Origin: Agreia sp. Leaf283
GTDB lineage: Bacteria; Actinomycetota; Actinomycetes; Actinomycetales; Microbacteriaceae
DNA length: 64,000 nucleotides
NCBI RefSeq assembly: GCF_001422485.1
Contig: NZ_LMNF01000001.1
Location: 751,900 to 815,899 of the forward strand
Reading direction: 5' to 3'
Shown: positions 48,059 through 55,500 of the stretch, one piece after another
Layout of the letters: each line of letters begins with the position of its first letter
How positions within the stretch are numbered: position 1 is the stretch's first letter
Made by a program: the position numbers and the translations under genes
The notes under the pieces: model-generated
Told to the model about the DNA's origin: nothing
Databases searched by the model: none
What the model saw: only the letters and a program-made list of their open reading frames with translations

Positions 48059-49291
48059 CTAGGCCGCGAACGACTCCAGCGTGAGCTCGAGCTCGTCGAC
48101 CAGCCAGTCGAGGTCTTCCCTTGAGACAACGATCGGCGGAGCCAGACGGATGGTCGAGCCGTGCGTATCCTTCGCCAGGATGCCGCGGGCGAGCAGCGCC
48201 TCGCAGACCTCACGTCCCGACGCGAGCGCGGGATCGATGTCGATGCCCGCCCAGAGGCCGGCTCCGCGAACCTCGACCACGCCGCGACCGACGAGTGAGA
48301 GCAGACGCGAGTGCAGGTGCGCTCCGAGCTCGGCCGCGCGGGCCTGGTACTCGCCGGTGGCCAGCAGGTCGACGACCGCGTGGCCGACGGCGGCTGCCAG
48401 CGGGTTTCCTCCGAAGGTCGATCCGTGCTCGCCGGGATTCAGCACCCCGAGCACATCGGAGTTGCCGACCACGGCCGAGACGGGAACGATTCCGCCGCCG
48501 AGAGCCTTGCCCAGCAGGTAGAGGTCGGGAACGACGCCGACGAGATCGCACGCGAAGGTGGCTCCCGTGCGGCCGAGGCCCGACTGGATCTCGTCGGCGA
48601 TCATGAGCACGTTCTGCTCCGTGCACAGCTCTCGCAGCGTGGGCAGGTACGACGCGGGCGGAACCACGATGCCCGCCTCTCCCTGGATCGGCTCGACCAG
48701 CACGGCGACCGTGTTCTCGTCGATGGCGTTCGCGATCGCATCCACATCGCCGTAGGCGACACTGCGGAAACCGGGCGTGAAGGGGCCGAAGCCGTCGCGG
48801 GCCGTGGCGTCGTCGGAGAAGCTGATGATCGAGATGGTGCGGCCGTGGAAGTTGCCGTCCATGACGATGATGTTCGCCTGTTCGGGGGCGACGCCCTTGA
48901 CGCGGTATCCCCAGGCGCGGGCGACCTTGATGCCCGACTCCACGGCCTCGGCGCCCGTGTTCATGGGCAGCACCATGTCTTTGCCGGCGAGCTGGGCCAG
49001 GGCGGTGACGAACGGACCGAGCCTGTCGGAGTGGAACGCGCGCGACGTCAGCGTGATGCGGTCGAGCTGCGCCTTGGCCGCGTCGATCAGCACGGGGTTC
49101 GAGTGGCCGAAGTTGACCGCCGAATACGCCGCGAGGCAGTCGAGGTAGCGTCGCCCGTCGATATCGGTGACCCACGCTCCGTCGCCCGATTCCACGACCA
49201 CCTGAAGCGGGTGGTAGTTGTGCGCGGCATGCTCGTCGACGAGCCGGATGGCCGCCGCCTGAGCAACTGAAAGACTGCTGTCCGTAATCAC
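48059..49291 (-). CDS. rocD: Ornithine aminotransferase
   Basis: A 410-residue class III PLP aminotransferase. It shows HNYHPLQVVVESGDGAWVTD, LPMNTGAEAVESGIKVARAWGY, FHGRTISIISFS, the PLP-stacking VLMIADEIQSGLGRTG and the Schiff-base Lys in LLGKALGGG (about residue 255), a set specific to ornithine aminotransferase. It converts ornithine and 2-oxoglutarate to glutamate 5-semialdehyde and glutamate. The start is GTG 49291, which overlaps the ddaH stop (GTGA). The product feeds the P5C dehydrogenase of PutA encoded at the right edge. Confidence 0.93.
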   Translation of the reverse strand: MITDSSLSVAQAAAIRLVDEHAAHNYHPLQVVVESGDGAWVTDIDGRRYLDCLAAYSAVNFGHSNPVLIDAAKAQLDRITLTSRAFHSDRLGPFVTALAQLAGKDMVLPMNTGAEAVESGIKVARAWGYRVKGVAPEQANIIVMDGNFHGRTISIISFSDDATARDGFGPFTPGFRSVAYGDVDAIANAIDENTVAVLVEPIQGEAGIVVPPASYLPTLRELCTEQNVLMIADEIQSGLGRTGATFACDLVGVVPDLYLLGKALGGGIVPVSAVVGNSDVLGVLNPGEHGSTFGGNPLAAAVGHAVVDLLATGEYQARAAELGAHLHSRLLSLVGRGVVEVRGAGLWAGIDIDPALASGREVCEALLARGILAKDTHGSTIRLAPPIVVSREDLDWLVDELELTLESFAA

Positions 49292-50175
49292 TTTTCGGTC
49301 CCTGAGCCTGCCGAAGGGCGGAGTTCCAACGTGCAGCACTTCACGCCGCCGCCGCCGAGCAGCAGCTCGGAGAGGTCGACCTTGATGGGGTTGTAGCCGC
49401 GCTCGCACAGCTGCTTCTCGAAGCCCACCGCGCGGTTCGCGATGACCACGTTGTAGCCGTCGGAGATGGAGTTGAGGCCGAGGATCGCACCGTCTTCTTC
49501 GCTGACGAGGATCGCGTCGGGGAAGCGCTTCTCGAGCTCGAGGCGGCTGGCCGTGTCGAAGGCGCTGGGCAGGTAGGCGATGTTGGCCGACGAGTCACCC
49601 GTCAGCGGATCGAGCACCGAGATCGCGGTGTCGAGGTGGTAGAAGCGGGGGTCGACGAGGTTCAGCGTGACGACCTCGCGGTTATAGAGGGCGCCGATCT
49701 CCTCGTGGCTGTTCGATGCGCTGCGGAACCCGGTGCCCGCGAGGATCACATCTCCGACGAGAAGGAAGTCGCCCTCGCCCTCGTTGATGTTCTGCGGCTC
49801 GGCGACCTGATAGCCGTGCTCGCGGAACCACTCCATGAAAGCCGGCCCTTCGGGCTGGCGCTCCGGATGTGTGAACAGGGCGCCGTAGGCGACGTTGTCG
49901 ATGACGAATCCGCCGTTGGCCGTGTAGACCATGTCGGGCAGGCCGGGGATCTGGTCGATGAGCTCGACCGTGTGGCCGAGCGAGAGGTAGGTCTCGTAGA
50001 GGGTGTTCCACTGGGCCACGGCGAGCGAGGTGTCGGTGGGAATCGCCGGATCCATCCACGGGTTGATGCGGTAGGCGACGGTGAAGTGGTCGGGGCGGCA
50101 CATGAGGTAGTGGCGCGGGGTGGCGACGCGGGCGGGAGCCGCGGACTGGCCTGAGGTTTCGAGGGTGGACGTCAT
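49288..50175 (-). CDS. ddaH: Dimethylarginine dimethylaminohydrolase / amidinotransferase-fold protein
   Basis: A 295-residue protein of the arginine deiminase/DDAH superfamily: RHYLMCRPDHFTVAYRINPWMD at the N-terminus, MVYTANGGFVIDN, GEGDFLLVGDVILAGTGFRS, the His region FYHLDTAISVLD (about 180) and the catalytic Cys in GGGGVKCCTLEL (about 280). It hydrolyses methylated arginine to citrulline, or a related guanidino compound; in actinobacteria this gene with rocD forms an arginine-ornithine module. The final nine residues (PSAGSGTEK) come from a dispersed repeat and are not part of the fold. The Lrp-type regulator gene is divergent upstream. Confidence 0.9.
   Translation of the reverse strand: MTSTLETSGQSAAPARVATPRHYLMCRPDHFTVAYRINPWMDPAIPTDTSLAVAQWNTLYETYLSLGHTVELIDQIPGLPDMVYTANGGFVIDNVAYGALFTHPERQPEGPAFMEWFREHGYQVAEPQNINEGEGDFLLVGDVILAGTGFRSASNSHEEIGALYNREVVTLNLVDPRFYHLDTAISVLDPLTGDSSANIAYLPSAFDTASRLELEKRFPDAILVSEEDGAILGLNSISDGYNVVIANRAVGFEKQLCERGYNPIKVDLSELLLGGGGVKCCTLELRPSAGSGTEK
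49297..49321. repeat. CCCTGAGCCTGCCGAAGG repeat overlapping the 3' end of ddaH
   Basis: A one-base variant of the dispersed repeat (GCCGAAGG in place of GTCGAAGG) lies inside the last codons of ddaH and encodes PSAGSGT at its C-terminus. Confidence 0.8.
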
Positions 50176-50355
50176 GGGGAGTTCCTCCGAGGATTGTCAC
50201 GGGAGGCGGACTGAGTCCAGTGGCCCAGGCCTGTTGCACAGCCGGGCACGCCTGAGACCAGTCTTGCATGCGGCAATCCGCGCGTGACTATCGTTCAACG
50301 CTGTTCTTGTGCGCGAACTCCCTGCCCGTGCAACAATTCCGCGTATCCTCGGGGT

Positions 50356-50784
50356 ATGGACGCCCTGGACTACAAGATTCTCGACCTGCTCAAGCTGAAT
50401 TCCCGCACCGGGTACGGCGATATCGGGCAGGTCATCGGGCTCTCCGCCTCGGCGGTGAAGAGACGCATCGACCGGCTCGTGGGCAGCGGCATCATCCGCG
50501 GCTTCACGATTCAGCTCGACCCCACCCTCGACGGCACGGTCACCGAGGCGTATGTCGAGCTGTTCTGCCGCGGGACGGTCGCGCCCGCCGAGCTCAAGCG
50601 CATCCTCTCGTCTGTGCCCGAGGTCGTCGATGCGGGAACCGTCACGGGCAGCGCCGACGCCATCGTGCACATGCGCTCGCGCGACATCCCGAGCCTGGAG
50701 CTGGCCCTCGAGAAGGTGCGCATCGCGCCGAACGTCGATCACACCCGCAGCGCCATCGTGCTCTCGAACCTGATCCGCAGGTAG
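50356..50784 (+). CDS. Lrp/AsnC-family transcriptional regulator
   Basis: A 142-residue feast/famine regulator. The helix-turn-helix is in residues 1-50 (MDALDYKILDLLKLNSRTGY, then GDIGQVIGLSASAVKRRIDRL), and the RAM/AsnC ligand domain follows (GTVTEAYVELFC, VVDAGTVTGSADAIVHMRS). ATG 50356 is chosen over an upstream GTG at 50284 that would add a Cys-rich stretch. It is divergent from ddaH-rocD across a 180-bp gap, the usual position for a regulator of arginine or ornithine catabolism; no clear operator was picked out by eye in that gap. Confidence 0.9.
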   Translation: MDALDYKILDLLKLNSRTGYGDIGQVIGLSASAVKRRIDRLVGSGIIRGFTIQLDPTLDGTVTEAYVELFCRGTVAPAELKRILSSVPEVVDAGTVTGSADAIVHMRSRDIPSLELALEKVRIAPNVDHTRSAIVLSNLIRR

Positions 50785-50802
50785 CACTGGCAGACTTCCG
50801 CT

Positions 50803-51618
50803 GTGCACGCCCCTTCAGACACCCCGCCCGTCACCGAGCTGCCCCGCACGGAGGCCGAGATCCGCGACCTGCGGGCCGAGTTCACGCGCTTCATGATGTC
50901 GTACAAGTTCGGCATCGACGAGGTGATGACGAAGATCAACATCCTGCGCGAGGAGTTCAACCACGTGCACGACTACAACCCCATCGAGCACGTGAACTCG
51001 AGGCTCAAGTCGCCCGATTCCATTCTCGAGAAGGCGCGTCGCAAGGGGCTCGCGATCGACACCGCGGTGATCCGCGACTGCATCCACGACATCGCGGGCA
51101 TCCGCATCACATGCAGCTTTCTGAGCGACATCTACAAGATCCGCGACATGCTCGCGAGCCAGGTCGACCTCACGGTGATCGCCGAGCGCGACTACGTCGC
51201 CAACCCCAAGGCCAACGGCTACACGAGCCTGCACCTCATCGTGTCTGTGCCCGTCTTCATGTCCGACAGGGTGGAGCAGGTTCCGGTCGAGATCCAGATC
51301 CGCACCATCGCCATGGACTTCTGGGCGAGCCTCGAGCACAAGATCTACTACAAGTACAACCGCGAGGTTCCGGCCACGCTGCTCGACGAGCTGAAAGATG
51401 CGGCAGACACGGCGAACCGCCTCGACCTCAAGATGCAGAACCTGCACACGCAGGTGCGGGCGCTCAGCAACAGCGCCGACGACCGGGCCGACGAGGGTGC
51501 GGTTCCGTTCGGCGACCTCGAGCGGCTCATCGTTCCGAAGGCGCTGCTCGAGTCGCTGGCCGACCGTGGGCGGGCCGACACCGACGCGCCCGAGCGGCCG
51601 GAGGCATCCGATGCCTGA
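50803..51618 (+). CDS. Small alarmone synthetase (GTP pyrophosphokinase, RelA/SpoT domain)
   Basis: A 271-residue single-domain (p)ppGpp synthetase of the RelQ/RelP type. It has the helical lead-in (DLRAEFTRFMMSYKFGIDEV), SRLKSPDSILEKARRKG (ATP-binding Arg/Lys), the catalytic DIAGIRITCSFLSDIY (Asp about 92), NPKANGYTSLHL, and the acidic VEIQIRTIAMDFWASLEHK. There is no hydrolase (HD) or TGS/ACT domain. It makes (p)ppGpp from GTP/GDP and ATP in the cytosol under stress. GTG 50803 is 18 bp after the Lrp gene, so they may share a transcript, and its end overlaps the next gene by 8 bp. Confidence 0.93.
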   Translation: MHAPSDTPPVTELPRTEAEIRDLRAEFTRFMMSYKFGIDEVMTKINILREEFNHVHDYNPIEHVNSRLKSPDSILEKARRKGLAIDTAVIRDCIHDIAGIRITCSFLSDIYKIRDMLASQVDLTVIAERDYVANPKANGYTSLHLIVSVPVFMSDRVEQVPVEIQIRTIAMDFWASLEHKIYYKYNREVPATLLDELKDAADTANRLDLKMQNLHTQVRALSNSADDRADEGAVPFGDLERLIVPKALLESLADRGRADTDAPERPEASDA

Positions 51619-51991
51619 CGCCGGGTTTCCCGGCGACTGGTCGGTGGATGCCGCGGGCGGCACTCCCCCCTACGAGCAGCTGCGGGCTCACGTTCTCGAG
51701 CTCGCCACCTCGGGCGAGCTGCCCGCGGGCTACCGGCTGCCGCCGGTGCGCGCGCTGGCCGAACGACTCGGCCTCGCCGCGAACACCGTGGCCCGCGCGT
51801 ACAAGGAGCTCGAGGCCGACGGCATCGTCGAGACCCATGGCCGGGGCGGCACGCTGGTGTCTGCACAGGGCGACGCCGCACATCGGGCCGCGCAGCACGC
51901 CGCGGCGGACTACGCGGCGAAGACCCGCTCGCTCGGCCTGACTTCGGACGAGGCCCTCGACCTGGTCTCGCAGGCCCTGAAGCTGCGCTGA
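51611..51991 (+). CDS. Short GntR-family regulator (YtrA/YhcF type)
   Basis: A 126-residue protein made of little more than a GntR winged helix: PPYEQLRAHVLELATSGELP, then LPPVRALAERLGLAANTVAR and AYKELEADGIVETHGRGGT, followed by a helical C-terminus for dimerisation (about 45 residues). This YtrA-like form typically controls neighbouring ABC transporter genes, but none is adjacent here. It overlaps the alarmone synthetase gene by 8 bp and is probably co-translated with it, which suggests a link to stress regulation. Confidence 0.9.
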   Translation: MPDAGFPGDWSVDAAGGTPPYEQLRAHVLELATSGELPAGYRLPPVRALAERLGLAANTVARAYKELEADGIVETHGRGGTLVSAQGDAAHRAAQHAAADYAAKTRSLGLTSDEALDLVSQALKLR

Positions 51992-52021
51992 TCGGGTAGC
52001 GGCGCGACCCCCTTTGCGGCG

Positions 52022-52378
52022 CTAGCGGTCGATGCCGTCCAAGTCCATGTCGATGTCGACGGCGTCGGAGCTGTCGCCGCCGGCGTGCGGCATCGCGTAG
52101 CGCGGAGAGCTCAAAGCGACCATCTGCTCGCGAATGTACGCGACGGCCTCCGAGTTGTCGGGCTCCTCGAGGCTGTTGTGGCTCGTAGCCGCGACGATAT
52201 TGGTTCCCGAGTTGAGAAGCAGCTTCGCTTCAACCGTGTCGCCGTCGGCGTCGAAGGCGTTCAGCGTGATCGTGTCGGCTTTGCTGAGGTTGGCCAGCAC
52301 CGCCGCATACTCGATCGCCAGGTCGGCCGCGTCATCGCCGATCATCAGTGTCTTCTCTGCATACATGATGTGCTTCAT
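52022..52378 (-). CDS. Hypothetical protein, small acidic
   Basis: A 118-residue protein from ATG 52378; longer in-frame sequence upstream has non-coding character and would overlap the next gene. It begins KHIMYAEKTLMIGDDAADLA, has a strand-helix pattern (TITLNAFDADGDTVEAKLLL, NSGTNIVAATSHN, NSEAVAYIREQM) and ends in an acidic tail (DSSDAVDIDMDLDG). No family is recognised and no clear ribosome-binding site is seen. The compositional contrast with the shadow frame and the tidy folding pattern support it as real. It is divergent from the DUF4011 gene; the 166-bp gap between shows no recognised site. Confidence 0.65.
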   Translation of the reverse strand: MKHIMYAEKTLMIGDDAADLAIEYAAVLANLSKADTITLNAFDADGDTVEAKLLLNSGTNIVAATSHNSLEEPDNSEAVAYIREQMVALSSPRYAMPHAGGDSSDAVDIDMDLDGIDR

Positions 52379-52544
52379 GCTTCGAGGGTAGGGATGTTCC
52401 CTCTGCGGCCACCCCGCCTTGACAGACCCCCCGCTGCCATGGAAACCAGGGCAGTCGGCCCGCCGGTTTCGCCCTCCACGGCTCGGCACATCTTTCCTCC
52501 AGCGCACAGAGGCGACACTGGATGCAAGGGGAGAGACACGCACC

Positions 52545-55500
52545 ATGAACATGAACACCGACGAGCCGGTCAGGCGCGCCAGGCACGCAGGACCGCTCAA
52601 AGACGGTGATGCCCCAGTCGAGGACGCGCCGATCGAAGCCACCGTTCAAGCCCCCCTGCAGGACGCCGTGCAGGATGCTCCCCAGAACCCCGTCGAAGAC
52701 GCGGCCGACGCCGAGGTGCTGTCGAGGCTCGAGCGCCTCGACGACTCCCCCGCCCGGGTGCGCAACTGGAAGCGCGACCTGCTCGACCTCACCCTGCGCA
52801 ATCCGCTGCTGAACATGCCGCGCACCCAGAAGGTGCTCGACCTCGTGGTGCCTCCGGGCCTTCTCCCCTCCATCGACGACGCCGTGCACGCGGGCCGCAA
52901 GCTGCGCCTCTCGAGCGGCCTCGACGCATCCGGCCGCAAGCGGGTCGACGGCATCGACTCGCACACGCCGCTCGCGCACGACGAGCTGAGCGCCGTCTTC
53001 CGCACCTCTCGCACCCTGTTCTCTCAGCTCGACGATGAGAAGCATCGCAAGCAGCTGCGCGCCATGAAGCGCGAGGCCGAGTCGCTCGAGCAGGAGACGG
53101 GCAGCAACTACCTGTACCTCACGCTGGGCACGCTGGTTCACACGAGGCCGGATGGGCGCGAGGCGCGCGCTCCCCTGTTCCTCATGCCGGTGCGCCTCAC
53201 GGGCGGCCTGTCGTTCACCCCCTACTTCCTCGCGGCCGACGGAGACGACCTCGCGCAGCCCAATCTGTGCCTTCTGCAGTGGTTCCAGACCACGCAGGGG
53301 CTCGACCTCACCGAGCTGAGCTCGCCGGCGATCGACGACTCCGGCCTCGCCATCGAGGCGGTGTTCGAGGGAATCCGCCGCCAGCTCGCGGAGGCCGAGC
53401 TGCCCTACCGGCTCGAGGAGTCGGTGAGTCTCGCCATCCTGCGCTTCTCCACCTTCCAGATCTGGAAGGACATCGACAGCAACTGGCGCTCCCTGCTGTC
53501 GAATCCCGTGGTCAGGCACCTCGTCGAGCGTCCGGGCGAGACGTTCGTGGAGCCCGCCGGCGATTCTCGTCCCACGATCGACGAGGCGGCCCTGCGACTG
53601 CCGATCGCGGCCGACGGATCGCAGATGGCGGCCGTGGTGCGCGCTACCAGCGGTCAGTCCTTCGTGCTCGAGGGCCCTCCCGGCACGGGCAAGTCGCAGA
53701 CCATCACGAACCTCATCGCGCACGCGCTCACCGAGGGCAAGACGGTGCTGTTCGTGGCAGAGAAGCAGGCCGCCCTCGAGGTCGTCAAGCGACGGCTCGA
53801 TCGGATCGGGCTCGGGGCGTTCAGCCTCGAGCTGCACGGCGCGAAGCAGTCGATGAACACGATCCGCGAGCAGCTGCGCGAGTCGCTGCGGCTGCGCGTG
53901 GCCACCGATCCGCACGCGTGGGCCCTGGCCGACACCCGGCTGCGCGCGGCGATCGCCGAGCTCGACCGGCATCCCACGCGGGTGCACTCGCCGAACGCGC
54001 TCGGCTATACGGTGTGGTCGGCCTACGACGCCCTGGCCGCACTCGGAGAAGGCCCGACCGCGGCCGTGCCGACGGGCTGGCTCACCACCACTCCCGACGA
54101 GAGTCCCACCATCATCGCCCGCGACTTCCGTGATGCAGCGCAGCGCTTCGGCCTGCGGCCCGCGCACCCGTGGCTCGTCGTCGGCGCGACGGATCCCGCC
54201 CGGCTGCAGGTCGCACCCGTCACGGATTCGCTGCGCGACCTTGCCGCCGTGCGCCCCCGGCTCGACGAGCTGTCGCCCGAGGCGCGCCTCGTTCTCGGAG
54301 ACCTGCGCCCGGCCACCGAGCTGCCCGTCGCATCGCGGCTGCTCGACGCCCGCTCGCGAGGCCTTCTGCCGCCCGCCGACGCGCTGGCCGCCATCGACCG
54401 CACGAGCTGGCGCGAGGCATCCGACGACCTGCGAACGGGCCTCGCCGACTACCTCGAGCGGCACGCCGCCGTTCTGACGGATGCCTCGGCGGCCGCCATC
54501 GAGGCGCCCCGACTCGACGAGTGGGTCGAGCGCTCGACGGCGCTCGACGGCGCGTGGTTCCTTCCCGAGCTGCGCCGCCGCTCGATCCGCTCCGCCCTGC
54601 GCCCCCTGCTGCGCTCCGGCTTCGAGCCGAGCGGCAAGGCCGTGACTCCGCTGCTCGTGGCGTTGCAGGCGGCCCGATCGGATGCGCAGGAGCTGCAGCG
54701 CCAGGCGTCGGCATTGGCGGGTCTCGTTCTTCCGGCCGGCTGGCAGCCCTACGCGCCCGAGGCGAAGACCGCCCTCGACACGGCCGTGCGCACCTCGCTC
54801 GGCTCCGTCTGGCTGGCGAAGCGCACCCCGAGGGCCTGGAGCTGGGTCTCCGCGGGCGCAGGCGACGGCGCGGGCGCGGGCGCCACTGGAACGACCGACG
54901 CCGACGCCGCCATCGTGCGCGACATCGACGCGAGCTGGAACCGCTGGCTCGCCGCCGTCGGCGCGACCGGACTGACCGTGCGCCAGTGGACGCACGGACG
55001 CGACTGGGTCTCGTCCTGGGCCACCGACGAGGTGGCCTGGCTGATCGACGTGCGCGCCACCGGGCTGCTGCAGCTGCAGCGTTTCACCGAGACGCGGCGC
55101 CAGCTCGAGCACCTGCGCGAACTGGGCCTGGCCGGCTTCAGCACGCAGCTGGCGACGGGCCAGATCGAGCCGACCGACGCATCCGAGGCCCTGATGCGGG
55201 GTCTCGCCACGGCGTCGCTCGAGGAGCGGCTGCGCGCGGCGAACCTCGACACCTTCGACGGCGACGCACAGGATCGGCATGTGTCGGCCTACCGCGACCA
55301 GGGCGCGCTCGTGCGCGAGCAGCTGCGCGGCGAACTCGCCTCCGAACTTCTGGCGGCCCGACCCTTCGACGCCGACGAGCTGCGCGGCGAGGTCGCCGAG
55401 CTCGCCCGCCAGATCGAGCGCAAGCGCGGCGGCCTCGCCTTCCGCGAGGTGGCACGCCGCTACCCGCGCGCGCTCACGTCGATCGTGCCCGTGTTCCTTA

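Noticed and set aside
50176-50355. Lrp operator or riboswitch upstream of ddaH
   Set aside because: No clear palindrome or conserved RNA motif could be identified by eye.
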